Of a stretch of 64,000 bases of DNA, positions 41,784 through 50,898 are shown piece by piece; the first letter of the stretch is position 1, and every line of letters starts with the position of its first letter. The position numbers and the translations under genes are program-made. Under the pieces are notes generated by a model. The model did no database searches, was not told the DNA's origin, and was given only the letters and a program-made list of their open reading frames with translations. The DNA is from UBA2040 sp965660955. GTDB lineage: Bacteria; Bacteroidota; Bacteroidia; Flavobacteriales_D; Crocinitomicaceae. Where the stretch lies: positions 1 through 64,000 of the forward strand of contig CBFIBY010000001.1 in the NCBI GenBank assembly GCA_965660955.1. Reading direction: 5' to 3'.

Positions 41784-44120
41784 CTACTTAATGATTATCG
41801 GTTTTCTGAAAAGTTTATTTTCATTGTCCACCTCTAATACGTAGTATCCTGAAGGTATTCCAGAAGCATCAATCGACAACTCATTACTATTCGAGATCAA
41901 ATTATTCTCTTTCGAATAAACAAGTTTTCCGTCCATTGAAAGAATGCGAATATTAGTCGCGCCAGAAATAGAATTTGTGAAAGTTACCACAAACGTTCCA
42001 TCCGAAGGATTCGGGAACACGATCAATTCTGACGAATTGAATTCATCCAATCCATTTACAGATATGGCGACACAAGCCGATGTATCCGTGCAGCCATTTT
42101 CAGTAACAATTACCGCATAATTTCCGGTAACGGTTGCTATGAAACCTTGATTCGTTTCTCCAGGTATTGCAGCAAAATTAGCGTCACAATCGACCCATTG
42201 ATATGTTGCTCCAACTGCATTCGCCGTTGCTGTAGGACCCGAAACGGTCGTTATAATATCAATCGCATTAACGGTAAGGTCTATGGTCATAACACTATCA
42301 CAACCACTCGCGTTTGGAATTGTATCCGTATACATTCCAGATGTTGTCCAAAGATTTCCGCTAGGGGATGTATAATCTCCACATGAGCTCACGGACATTT
42401 GCGAAGAACTTGGCGCTCCAACGGTTAAGTTAACTGTAATTACACTATCACAATTCGTTGTTGGCACCGTGTCCATATAAGTTCCAGAAGTTGTCCAGAT
42501 ATAATTTCCGCTCGGTGAAGTGTAAGGAGCGCAACTGTTGGCAGATATCGTTGAAGTCGAAACGGAGCTTATCGTTAAGGTCACTGTAATAATACTATCA
42601 CAACCAGCCACATTTGGAATCGTATCCATGTATGTTCCAGAGGTCGTCCAGGTATAATTCCCACTAGGAGAGGTAATAGCTACACATGAACCAATTGTAG
42701 TTTGACTTGAAGTAGAAATACAAACGGGATCTCCGAAATTAGCCCGTAACAAGTAAGATACATTGAAGTTGAATCCTTCGTTGTTTGTCCAAGGCGTGGT
42801 TCCAAACCGAACCCATGTTGTTCCCAAAGTAAATATGTTTGGTGTGGTTCCTATTGTAATATTTGAATCAAGTTCTTGCATGACAACAGTGTATGTTCCA
42901 GCCGCAAGTTGGAGTGAACTACCAGAAATGGGAGAAGTCCATAAGGTATCTGTGGTTGCGTCAATTATAACCGTATCTGTTTGTGCCAAAACTGTTGTTG
43001 GAGTGCCAGTTGCATTGGTTGCATATATTTTCGCAAAGATGGGTTGACCATTCATGCTTCCACCGTTATTTGTTAAATGGAAGGAAACGGATGTAAGAGT
43101 ATCTGCGTTTGTCAAAGTAAAATTTTGACCGAGTTCTCCTGCAGTTCCTGCACCTATTCCAAGAGATCCAGTTGCATTGTCATCATCCCTAGCATATATA
43201 GTGTCGCTTATTGTCATTGAAAAAGAAGTAGTGTCGTTCGTTGGTATTCCGTCAGTCTCGGCGATTAGGTTAATTAACTCTATAGTATAATCATCGGCAG
43301 AGGTTGGTGAAAAACCAGTAACGGTAAAAGGTGCGGTAGCTCCTGAAGCTAAAGTAGCCATAGCCGTACTCGTTGATGTGTAGACATTTGTGTTTACGCC
43401 ATTATAGACATTTACTTTCATTGCAACAGCGGTAACAGCGCTTGAACCATTATTCGTGATATCGGCGGTGAAAGACATTGGGCCCGTAGCTTGAGGAAGG
43501 GGAACTACAGTATATTCAGTCGAAGTAGTGTTCGTAATTTCTGCATCGTATTGTTGGTTTGTCGTTATGGAAATATCATCTACCATGAGAATAAACTCAT
43601 CTGTTGAAATATTTCGCCATGCTATGTAAACATTTTGACCATTGTAGGTCGTAGGAATAGCGACATTTCGCTGCGTCCATACTGCACCATTTTCATTCGT
43701 TATGGTTGTTAAAGCAGGATTAGCGTTGAAACCAGCTACGGTAGGTGTAGTCGTTGAAATTCGAACTTCATATGATTCCAAGTAGTTAATGTCCTGTGAT
43801 TCGGCTTCCCAATTCAAAACATTATTTGCTGTTAAAGTGATTTGTGGAGTAACCAACCAATCATTTGACTGTCCAGCCGGCGTATACCATGAATTACTCA
43901 TCGCGACGGTATCAGCAGCATTATCGAAGTCACCTGCAATTATCCATGCCGAGGTGAATTGTGCAACTGATGTATTCGGAGTTAATCCATCTACATCAAT
44001 TACCGTCCATCCCGCGGGTAAGCTACCACCTAAATTTGAAAAATCCTCATTGAATATAGTTTGTCCAAAAATGGATATTGGACCTAACACAAGAAGTGCA
44101 AGGGGTAATAATTTTTTCAT
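41784..44120 (-). CDS. T9SS-exported adhesin-like protein
   Basis: 778 residues from the ATG at 44120 (signal peptide MKKLLPLALLVLGPISIFGQ; an upstream start at 44171 is disfavoured). Residues of about 20-185 form a choice-of-anchor/cleaved-adhesin domain (FNEDFSNLGGSLPAGWTVIDVDG, DWLVTPQITL, EFILMVDDISI). A CARDB-like region follows (about 190-310). Then three tandem units of about 50 residues (GSCVAITSPSGNYTWTTSG and relatives; CDS-IIT-TLTI) precede a C-terminal T9SS sorting domain (ELIVFPNPSDGTFVVTFTN, ending LFRKPIIIK). Likely a surface protein for attachment. Confidence 0.85.
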   Translation of the reverse strand: MKKLLPLALLVLGPISIFGQTIFNEDFSNLGGSLPAGWTVIDVDGLTPNTSVAQFTSAWIIAGDFDNAADTVAMSNSWYTPAGQSNDWLVTPQITLTANNVLNWEAESQDINYLESYEVRISTTTPTVAGFNANPALTTITNENGAVWTQRNVAIPTTYNGQNVYIAWRNISTDEFILMVDDISITTNQQYDAEITNTTSTEYTVVPLPQATGPMSFTADITNNGSSAVTAVAMKVNVYNGVNTNVYTSTSTAMATLASGATAPFTVTGFSPTSADDYTIELINLIAETDGIPTNDTTSFSMTISDTIYARDDDNATGSLGIGAGTAGELGQNFTLTNADTLTSVSFHLTNNGGSMNGQPIFAKIYATNATGTPTTVLAQTDTVIIDATTDTLWTSPISGSSLQLAAGTYTVVMQELDSNITIGTTPNIFTLGTTWVRFGTTPWTNNEGFNFNVSYLLRANFGDPVCISTSSQTTIGSCVAITSPSGNYTWTTSGTYMDTIPNVAGCDSIITVTLTISSVSTSTISANSCAPYTSPSGNYIWTTSGTYMDTVPTTNCDSVITVNLTVGAPSSSQMSVSSCGDYTSPSGNLWTTSGMYTDTIPNASGCDSVMTIDLTVNAIDIITTVSGPTATANAVGATYQWVDCDANFAAIPGETNQGFIATVTGNYAVIVTENGCTDTSACVAISVNGLDEFNSSELIVFPNPSDGTFVVTFTNSISGATNIRILSMDGKLVYSKENNLISNSNELSIDASGIPSGYYVLEVDNENKLFRKPIIIK

Positions 44121-44299
44121 AGTATTTTGATTTTCTGTTAAATTACGAAAATTTGAAAGAACATGATTCATGTTTATTTAGTTGATAATCTGTTCAATAT
44201 TAATTCGTGTAGTTTATTGGACTCCATGAATTCTTAGAGGTACAAGTGTATTTCTACCATTACATTTACTTCATAATGTCACACTTAAATATTAGAATT

Positions 44300-44713
44300 A
44301 TGAAAAATTTACTAGTCGTAATAGCTTTAATTTTCGCATCGTCGAGTCTTTTTGCTCAAACCGTTACAATTCAAATTACAGGATTATCAAATTCCGCAAT
44401 CACTGTAAAAAGTGCAAACCTGGAGGAGGTTTCCTTGAAAGATGCTCGAGGTCAAGCTTCAAACACATATGCGTATGTGATTTCAAGAAATCAAAATGAA
44501 TTATCAGCGGCAATATTGTCAGCGGCAACTAAAAAGGCTGCATATTCCAAAGCAGTTTTAACAATTACCTTAAAGAATGGGAAGAAGATCATTCATGACC
44601 TTAATCAAGTTTCTTTGCGTTCTTACACTTCGACTAATGTATCTGGAAAAACACCAATGGAAGAATTTTATTTAATTTTTGCAACAGATGTAATCCGAGG
44701 AACTAAGCAATAA
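44300..44713 (+). CDS. Small secreted protein of unknown function
   Basis: 137 residues from the ATG at 44300: signal peptide MKNLLVVIALIFASSSLFAQ, then a beta-rich domain (TVTIQITGLSNSAITVKSANLEEV, KAVLTITLKNGKKIIHDLNQVSLRSYT, PMEEFYLIFATDVI). The strand pattern is faintly like the Hcp tube-protein fold, but similarity is too weak to call. A 12-bp-arm-scale hairpin (44750-44772) follows as a possible weak terminator. Confidence 0.65.
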   Translation: MKNLLVVIALIFASSSLFAQTVTIQITGLSNSAITVKSANLEEVSLKDARGQASNTYAYVISRNQNELSAAILSAATKKAAYSKAVLTITLKNGKKIIHDLNQVSLRSYTSTNVSGKTPMEEFYLIFATDVIRGTKQ

Positions 44714-44749
44714 AATTTCCCATTCTTTTACTGCAAAAAACTAATGATA

Positions 44750-44772
44750 GGAGCTTCTATTCAAGGAGCTCC
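44750..44772 (+). terminator. Possible weak terminator
   Basis: GGAGCT / AGCTCC stem (6 bp) with an 11-nt loop, followed by GGTTTTCT. Confidence 0.35.
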
Positions 44773-44803
44773 GGTTTTCTGTTTAAAGACTTTTCAAAAT
44801 TCG

Positions 44804-44811
44804 TATTTTTG
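44804..44811 (+). promoter_or_regulatory. -7 element of kynU promoter
   Basis: TATTTTTG, a full TAnnTTTG match, 20 bp before the kynU ATG. Confidence 0.45.
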
Positions 44812-44831
44812 CTACAAACGTAAAACCGATA

Positions 44832-46112
44832 ATGCAAAACTTCGAAAACACGATCGAATACGCCAAAAAAATGGATCTAAATGACCCATTACGTTCGTTC
44901 AGAGATAAATTCCATTTTCCAACTTTCACTAAAAACCGAGTTGTATATTTTACGGGGAATTCACTTGGACTGCAGCCCAAAACAACAGCCAGCTACATTC
45001 AAGAAGAATTAGACGCATGGCATAAGTATGGTGTGGAAGGTCACTTTATGGCAAATAAACCTTGGGTTGCATACCATGAATTTTTGACAGAAAAAGCAGC
45101 GAACGTAGTCGGAGCGAAAAAGGAAGAAGTTGTTGTAACACATTCTCTTACAACAAATTTACATTTGTTGATGGTATCGTTTTATCGACCAGAAGGAACG
45201 CGAACTAAAATATTATGTGAAGGAAAAGCCTTCCCTAGCGATCAATACGCACTTCAATCTCAAGTCAAATTTCATAAGTTAAACGTAGATGAAAATCTAA
45301 TTGAGCTATTCCCAAGAGATGGTGAACATACTTTACGCGAAGAAGATGTTATTGCTAAAATTAATGAGCTTGGTGATACACTTGCGTTGGTGATGATTGG
45401 AGGAGTAAATTATTACACGGGTCAAAAATTTGACATGAAATCTATTACTGCTGCTGGACATGCTGTTGGATCTGTAGTTGGTTGGGATTTAGCCCATGCT
45501 GCGGGAAATGTAGAATTGAAACTCAATGAATGGGGAGTGGACTTTGCTGCCTGGTGTACCTATAAATACATGAATTCATCTCCAGGAGGAGTATCAGGAA
45601 TGTTTGTCCACGAAAAACACGCTTACAATCCAAATTTACCGCGGTTCGCTGGTTGGTGGGGACACAACAAGGAAAGACGCTTTCTTATGGAACCCGAATT
45701 CGATCCTATGCGCGGTGCGGAAGGCTGGCAATTGAGCAACGCTCCTGTATTGGGAATGGCGGCACATTTGGCGAGTCTGGATATTTTTGAAGAGGCGGGA
45801 ATGAATAGAATCTTCACGAAAAGAGATTTACTAACGGCATATATTGAGTTTATCGTTGATGAAATAACAAAAAAACATGGCAAGAAATGTTCCTTTGAAA
45901 TTATTACACCTCGTGATCAAACAAAGAGAGGCGCTCAACTGTCTATTCTAGCGCATGGAATGGGGAAATCTTTGTTCGATAAGATAACAGAAGAAGGTGT
46001 TATTGCAGATTGGCGCGAACCGAATGTGATTCGAATAGGGCCGGCACCTTTGTATAATTCTTTTGAAGACGCATTCCGTTTTGGACAAATATTAGAAAAA
46101 GCAATACAATAA
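44832..46112 (+). CDS. kynU: Kynureninase
   Basis: 426-residue PLP-dependent enzyme cleaving kynurenine or 3-hydroxykynurenine to (3-hydroxy)anthranilate and alanine. Motifs: VYFTGNSLGLQPK, the substrate-loop VVGWDLAHAAGNVELKL, and the PLP-lysine segment FAAWCTYKYMNSSPGGVSGMFVHE. The length is normal. First gene of kynU - small membrane protein - kmo, i.e. the middle of the tryptophan-to-NAD (or anthranilate) kynurenine route; tryptophan dioxygenase and the 3-hydroxyanthranilate enzymes are not in this window. Confidence 0.95.
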   Translation: MQNFENTIEYAKKMDLNDPLRSFRDKFHFPTFTKNRVVYFTGNSLGLQPKTTASYIQEELDAWHKYGVEGHFMANKPWVAYHEFLTEKAANVVGAKKEEVVVTHSLTTNLHLLMVSFYRPEGTRTKILCEGKAFPSDQYALQSQVKFHKLNVDENLIELFPRDGEHTLREEDVIAKINELGDTLALVMIGGVNYYTGQKFDMKSITAAGHAVGSVVGWDLAHAAGNVELKLNEWGVDFAAWCTYKYMNSSPGGVSGMFVHEKHAYNPNLPRFAGWWGHNKERRFLMEPEFDPMRGAEGWQLSNAPVLGMAAHLASLDIFEEAGMNRIFTKRDLLTAYIEFIVDEITKKHGKKCSFEIITPRDQTKRGAQLSILAHGMGKSLFDKITEEGVIADWREPNVIRIGPAPLYNSFEDAFRFGQILEKAIQ

Positions 46113-46116
46113 CGAA

Positions 46117-46329
46117 ATGGATATTCAAACACTCATCAAAGTAAAATACGTTGGCGAACTAGACAACACTTTCGCCTATACCACTATTGGTTTTCAGGCA
46201 ATTGCCGTTTTAGTTGGTGGAATCGTACTTTGGAGAGTAAGTAATGCTTTGCATCGACGAAAATTAAATCAACGGGCCAACCAACCTCATTTTTCGACGA
46301 GATTTTCGGAGCATTGGAAAAATAGATAA
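46117..46329 (+). CDS. Small membrane protein between kynU and kmo
   Basis: 70 residues with one clear transmembrane helix (about 24-42, TIGFQAIAVLVGGIVLWRV) flanked by a basic C-terminus (RRKLNQRANQ). No known domain. It starts 4 bp after the kynU stop, so it is co-transcribed. A link to kynurenine metabolism is only by position. Confidence 0.6.
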   Translation: MDIQTLIKVKYVGELDNTFAYTTIGFQAIAVLVGGIVLWRVSNALHRRKLNQRANQPHFSTRFSEHWKNR

Positions 46330-46334
46330 TTAAA

Positions 46335-46410
46335 GACATAAGACAGAGTGATTCTGGACTACAAGACAAAGTAAACCAAGTCTTACGGCCTTTTATCTTC
46401 ATGTCTTGAA
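46335..46410 (-). repeat. Degenerate AGAC/GTCTT-word intergenic repeat
   Basis: The 93-bp gap between the small gene and kmo is full of AGACATAAGACAG-like words on the plus strand and GTCTTGTAGTCC-like words on the minus strand. Such short-word arrays recur between genes in many Bacteroidota. Function unknown. Confidence 0.35.
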
Positions 46411-46422
46411 TCAAAGAATGAA

Positions 46423-47760
46423 ATGAAAAAAATAGCAATTGTAGGAGCTGGTTTAGTTGGAAGTTTACAAGCCATTCTCATGGCAAAAAAAGGATATCAA
46501 GTGCAAGTACTGGAAAGAAGACCGGATTTGCGAAAAGCTGCTTTTATTGGCGGTCGCTCGATCAACTTGGCCCTATCTAATAGAGGATGGAAGGCGTTAG
46601 ATTTAGCTGGAGTCTCCGATAAAATTCGAGAATTTGCACTACCCATGTACAAACGATGCATGCACGACATCGATGGAAATTTAACGTATCAACCCTACGG
46701 AAAAGAAAACGAAGCGATATATTCTGTTCCGAGAGGTTTATTGAATCAAACCTTAATGAACGAGGCCGAGCATTATCCAAATGTCGAATATTTGTTCGAT
46801 TTGAAGTGTAAGGATGTTGACTTGCGCGACAATACCTTGGTTATGCAAAATAACAGCAAGGACATCGAGACCTTTAAGTTCGATAAACTATTCGCTTGCG
46901 ATGGCGCGTTTTCAGCTGTACGAGGAAGACTACAAAGAACGACAGGCTTCAATTATCAACAGAGTTACTTAGGTCACGGATACAAAGAATTGGAGATTCC
47001 ACCCAATGCAGACGGTTCTTTCAAATTGGAAAATGATTGCCTGCACATCTGGCCAAGAGGAGAATACATGATGATTGCTTTGCCTAATGCAGACGGAAGT
47101 TTTACGTGTACTTTGTTTATGGCAAATGAGGGAGCGGTGTCTTTCGAAAGTTTAGATTCAGACGAAAAAGTAATGGCCTTTTTTGAGAAGAGCTTTGCAG
47201 ATTCCATTCCACATATTCCCGAATTGTTGGAAGACTGGAACAAAAACCCAGTTGGAAGTTTGATGACTGTGAAATGTAATCCATGGCAGTACAACGATGA
47301 TGTTTTGTTGCTAGGAGACGCGGCTCACGCCGTTGTTCCGTTCTATGGTCAAGGCATGAACTCTGGTTTCCAAGATTGCACCGTATTTCAAGAAATGCAT
47401 GACGCACGAAATGGAGATTGGGATGGATTGATGAAAGATTTTTCGGATGTACACTATAAAAACGGTCAAGCCATTGCTGATTTAGCTTTGTACAATTACA
47501 TTGAAATGCGCGACTTAACAGCAGACCCGGATTTCTTGTTAAGAAAGAAGATTGAAGCGAAATACACGAAAATGTACCCAGAGAAGTGGCTGCCGTTATA
47601 CTCACAAGTGACGTTCTCGCAAACTCCTTATGCTGAAGCGGTTGAAAATGGGAATCGACAGAGAGCGATAATGGACCAAGTCATGGAAATTGAAAATATT
47701 CATAACATTTGGGACGATTCACTCGTTATAGATAAGATAAACGAACTGTTAGACAAATAA
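46423..47760 (+). CDS. kmo: Kynurenine 3-monooxygenase
   Basis: 445-residue flavoprotein hydroxylating kynurenine with NADPH and O2. FAD motifs: GAGLVGSLQAILMAKKGYQV (Rossmann GxGxxG), ACDGAFSAVRG (about 165), and DVLLLGDAAHAVVPFYGQGMNSG (about 290-312). The length is normal for the bacterial enzyme. The C-terminal membrane-targeting helix of the eukaryotic form is absent. Follows kynU in the same transcript; the next gene starts 7 bp later. Confidence 0.94.
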   Translation: MKKIAIVGAGLVGSLQAILMAKKGYQVQVLERRPDLRKAAFIGGRSINLALSNRGWKALDLAGVSDKIREFALPMYKRCMHDIDGNLTYQPYGKENEAIYSVPRGLLNQTLMNEAEHYPNVEYLFDLKCKDVDLRDNTLVMQNNSKDIETFKFDKLFACDGAFSAVRGRLQRTTGFNYQQSYLGHGYKELEIPPNADGSFKLENDCLHIWPRGEYMMIALPNADGSFTCTLFMANEGAVSFESLDSDEKVMAFFEKSFADSIPHIPELLEDWNKNPVGSLMTVKCNPWQYNDDVLLLGDAAHAVVPFYGQGMNSGFQDCTVFQEMHDARNGDWDGLMKDFSDVHYKNGQAIADLALYNYIEMRDLTADPDFLLRKKIEAKYTKMYPEKWLPLYSQVTFSQTPYAEAVENGNRQRAIMDQVMEIENIHNIWDDSLVIDKINELLDK

Positions 47761-47767
47761 ACCAACA

Positions 47768-48661
47768 ATGCGCAACCTCCTGATTTTATTAACCTTACTT
47801 TCCATTTCATTTGGAACATTTGCCCAGAATCGTGATTTTACTATGCGGAAAAAGCGAAGCAGGATGCAAAGTGGTCCGCGCGATTTTAGTGATTATCGCC
47901 CTCACGGTCTTCAATTGTCTTTTGGACCGAGCTATACGTTCACGAAATTAAAGAACGAAACCGTTTCACCTGACACAATGATGCAGGGTCAACGTTTTCG
48001 ATATGAGCAGGACCCAGCAGGACGATTAGGTTTTTATGCAGAAGTTGGGATGGCCCATTTTCCCATGAAAAAACCGAAAGTACTTCTATTTGGCAACAGA
48101 CTTTTGTCCTATGTTGACTGGGGACTTGGTGTGAAGATTCACGGAGGAAAAGAAACGACGACAGTACAATACACGGATGCAACAGGAAATGTTGTTATCA
48201 ACGAAGAAACGGGGGAAGGAAGTTTTTACAATACATATGGAACTGCTCGGTTTGCAGCTCATTTCATCTATTATTTCCCGAATAACATCCATTTCATCGA
48301 CAATGGTTTGGGTGTGAATGCGGATTACAGAATTATTGATGGAAATCGAAATTATGATGGAATACACTTTCCAGAAACACAACGTTTTCAAAACTCATTT
48401 GGTGTCCAATTGCACTATGATTTAGCTTTCGGTTGGAAAATGAGAAGAGGATATTATCTTACGGTTGGACCACAATTACCTATCGTAAGTTTGTATGGAT
48501 CCGAGAACGGAAAAACAGCGATAAATTGGTTTTCATCGAAATATTATCCAGTCATTTTTAAAGTGAAGTTCATCTGGTTATTCAAGAAAAAATCGAATGG
48601 TTGTAACACCGGTTCAGAAGAAGACAAACAAAGAGCTAAAGAGTATCAACAAGGAAGATAA
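47768..48661 (+). CDS. Outer-membrane beta-barrel-like protein of unknown function
   Basis: 297 residues with a signal peptide (MRNLLILLTLLSISFGTFAQ). The body alternates hydrophobic and polar residues in strand-like runs (LQLSFGPSYTF, LLSYVDWGLGVKIHGGK, ARFAAHFIYYFPN, VQLHYDLAFGWKMRRGYYLTVGPQ), typical of a small outer-membrane beta barrel. The end is charged (KKKSNGCNTGSEEDKQRAKE) rather than the aromatic residue usual for barrels. It starts 7 bp after kmo. Confidence 0.65.
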   Translation: MRNLLILLTLLSISFGTFAQNRDFTMRKKRSRMQSGPRDFSDYRPHGLQLSFGPSYTFTKLKNETVSPDTMMQGQRFRYEQDPAGRLGFYAEVGMAHFPMKKPKVLLFGNRLLSYVDWGLGVKIHGGKETTTVQYTDATGNVVINEETGEGSFYNTYGTARFAAHFIYYFPNNIHFIDNGLGVNADYRIIDGNRNYDGIHFPETQRFQNSFGVQLHYDLAFGWKMRRGYYLTVGPQLPIVSLYGSENGKTAINWFSSKYYPVIFKVKFIWLFKKKSNGCNTGSEEDKQRAKEYQQGR

Positions 48662-48664
48662 TCC

Positions 48665-49015
48665 ATGAAAAAAATATATCACCTCAGTTCGTGTAATACG
48701 AATCAACGTATCTTAAAAGAACTCAATCCAGGAGAGGATGTTGAACTACAAGATATTAAAGAAGAAAATATTGATGGTGAAACATTGGGTTGGCTCAAGG
48801 AAAAAGTAGGTTCGTATGAAGCTTTGTTTTCGAAAAGAGCCATGAAATATAGAGGATTGGGGTTAGACAAAATGGATTTAACTGAATTAGATTACCGTAA
48901 GTACATTCTTGAGGAATACACATTTTTAAAGCGGCCTTTTATTATAAACGATGAAGAAGTTTTTATCGGAAACGCGAAGAAAACAGTGGAAGCTGCATTG
49001 AAGAGTTTTTCATAG
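48665..49015 (+). CDS. ArsC/Spx-family protein
   Basis: 116 residues of the ArsC-like thioredoxin-fold family: IYHLSSCNTNQRILKELNPGEDVELQDIKEENI (redox Cys in the first loop), ALFSKRAMKYRGLG and FLKRPFIINDEEVFIGNAK (cis-Pro and strand). The sequence around the first Cys (SSCNTNQ) differs from the CX-type arsenate reductases, so arsenate reduction is uncertain; the family also covers Spx-like proteins. It lies 3 bp after the beta-barrel gene. Confidence 0.8.
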   Translation: MKKIYHLSSCNTNQRILKELNPGEDVELQDIKEENIDGETLGWLKEKVGSYEALFSKRAMKYRGLGLDKMDLTELDYRKYILEEYTFLKRPFIINDEEVFIGNAKKTVEAALKSFS

Positions 49016-49025
49016 CGAATAACCC

Positions 49026-49964
49026 ATGAAAATAGAACACCTTGGCGCTCATCTCGCTTTACTTTTGGTGAATATGTTTTATGGCGCCAACCACGTTATT
49101 GCGAAGGGAATCATGCCCAATATTCTTACTCCAAATGTCTTTATTTTTCTGAGGGTGGCTGGCGCTACAGTTTTGTTCTGGTTGATTCGTTTGTTTTCCA
49201 AAACACGAGAAAAAGTTGATCGAAAAGATCTAGCACGCCTTGCAATTTGTTCCGTTTTTGGAGTGGCCATGAATCAACTGTTTTTCTTTCATGGACTAAA
49301 CCTTTCTTCTTCCATCAATGCAGGAATCATTATGACCTTGAATCCAATTATGGTGGTAATTCTATCCTATTTCATTCTTAAAGAAGCTATAACCACTTTT
49401 CGCGCTGCCGGGGTTCTTTTGGGAGCAACAGGAGCTGTTTTATTAACGCTTTCCTCCAGTTCTCAAAATCCGGATTTAGCCATCGGCGATTTATTTTTAC
49501 TTATCAATGCTGCGAGTTACGCCGTTTATCTTGTTTTGGTGAAACCTCTAATGTCGAAATATAAACCAATAACCGTTATTACCTATGTGTTTTTGTTTGG
49601 GTTGATATTCGTCCTACTCTTTCCTTTGACCGTTTCGGATTTATTGAAAACCGACTTTTCTTTATTGACAGGGGTTGTTTTCGGAAAAGTCTTGTATGTG
49701 ATCGTTGGGGTAACCTTTTTAACCTATTTACTAACTGTATATGGTCTAAGCAAATTGAGCCCGTCAGTTTCTAGTGCTTACATTTATACGCAACCAATTT
49801 TGGTCATCTTTTTCGCGCTCTTTTTCGCTTACATTGGTTTCACCGCTGATTATACCAACACGATTACTACAGAGAAAATACTGTATATGATATTAATTTT
49901 TATTGGAGTCTACGTGACAAGTTTGAAAAGGCGCAGCAATTCTCTTTCCTCAAAGGGGGAATAG
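49026..49964 (+). CDS. EamA/DMT-superfamily transporter (second copy)
   Basis: 312 residues with ten transmembrane helices in two EamA repeats: NMFYGANHVIAKGIMPNILTPNVFIFLRVAG, SSINAGIIMTLNPIMVVILSYFILKEAI, SPSVSSAYIYTQPILVIFFALFFAY. It is quite different from the exporter at 23236-24144. Last gene of the kynU run. Exported substrate unknown. Confidence 0.88.
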   Translation: MKIEHLGAHLALLLVNMFYGANHVIAKGIMPNILTPNVFIFLRVAGATVLFWLIRLFSKTREKVDRKDLARLAICSVFGVAMNQLFFFHGLNLSSSINAGIIMTLNPIMVVILSYFILKEAITTFRAAGVLLGATGAVLLTLSSSSQNPDLAIGDLFLLINAASYAVYLVLVKPLMSKYKPITVITYVFLFGLIFVLLFPLTVSDLLKTDFSLLTGVVFGKVLYVIVGVTFLTYLLTVYGLSKLSPSVSSAYIYTQPILVIFFALFFAYIGFTADYTNTITTEKILYMILIFIGVYVTSLKRRSNSLSSKGE

Positions 49965-50006
49965 ATGTCATCAGTTCCTACTAGGGCTCTTTCCGTGTAA
50001 AAAGGT

Positions 50007-50014
50007 TAAATTTG
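50007..50014 (+). promoter_or_regulatory. -7 element of yicC-gmk-nadD operon
   Basis: TAAATTTG, a full TAnnTTTG match, 16 bp before the yicC ATG. Confidence 0.5.
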
Positions 50015-50030
50015 CCAAAAAACAAAATCT

Positions 50031-50897
50031 ATGTTGCAATCCATGACAGGCTTCGGTAAAGCCACAGGAAGTTTTGAAGGAAAGAAAGTTTCTGTGGAAA
50101 TTCGAGCTTTGAATAGCAAAACAATGGACTTAAGTGTTCGTTGTCCAAGCGCGTATCGCCCTCTGGAAGCAGGAATTCGTAAAGTAATTCAAAATGAATT
50201 GCATCGCGGAAAAGTGGATGTTAATGTAAACATCGAAGACTCGGGCGACATGAAAAGTGTGTCCGTTAATCGAGCGTTGGCAAAAGCGTATTACGAAGAT
50301 TTGAAAGCGGTAAATGCTGAACTCGGTGAAAAGAGTTTGGATTATTTAGCCATGATTATGCGTATGCCGGATGTGATGAGCAACGAGCGTGAAGAATTGA
50401 CAGATGAAGAAAAAAACTTTATGCTCAGTTTATCCAAAGAAGCGAGTAACAAACTCAATGAATTCCGAGGACAAGAAGGAGAAGCTTTGGTGATAGAATT
50501 TACGGAAAGAATAGAGGATATTCGTCGATTGTTAAAGGAAATAGAACCTTTTGAACCCTTGCGTGTTGCTACTGTCAGAGAGCGCTTGGCGAAACAATTG
50601 GAAGAAATTGAAAATGGAAATTACGACGAAAACCGTTTGGAACAAGAGTTGATTTTTTATGTAGAGAAATTCGATATCGCTGAAGAGAAAATGCGTTTGA
50701 CCAATCACTTGGATTATTTCTTGGAGACAATGAAAGGACATGCAATTGGGAGAAAATTAGGTTTCATAACACAAGAAATTGGACGTGAAATCAACACCTT
50801 GGGAAGTAAAAGCAATCAAGCGGATATGCAGAAAAAGGTAGTAGAGATGAAGGATAATTTAGAAAAAATAAAAGAGCAAGTGCTCAATACTTTATAG
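50031..50897 (+). CDS. yicC: YicC-family endoribonuclease-like protein
   Basis: 288-residue YicC family member. N-terminal LQSMTGFGKATGSFEGKKVSVEIRALNSKTMDLSVRCPS and the C-terminal DUF1732 segment GRKLGFITQEIGREINTLGSKSNQADMQKKVVEMKDNLEKIKEQVLN are the family hallmarks. YicC has been linked to small-RNA decay in E. coli. First gene of yicC-gmk-nadD, a conserved Bacteroidota order; gmk starts 1 bp after its stop. Confidence 0.93.
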   Translation: MLQSMTGFGKATGSFEGKKVSVEIRALNSKTMDLSVRCPSAYRPLEAGIRKVIQNELHRGKVDVNVNIEDSGDMKSVSVNRALAKAYYEDLKAVNAELGEKSLDYLAMIMRMPDVMSNEREELTDEEKNFMLSLSKEASNKLNEFRGQEGEALVIEFTERIEDIRRLLKEIEPFEPLRVATVRERLAKQLEEIENGNYDENRLEQELIFYVEKFDIAEEKMRLTNHLDYFLETMKGHAIGRKLGFITQEIGREINTLGSKSNQADMQKKVVEMKDNLEKIKEQVLNTL

Positions 50898-50898
50898 G

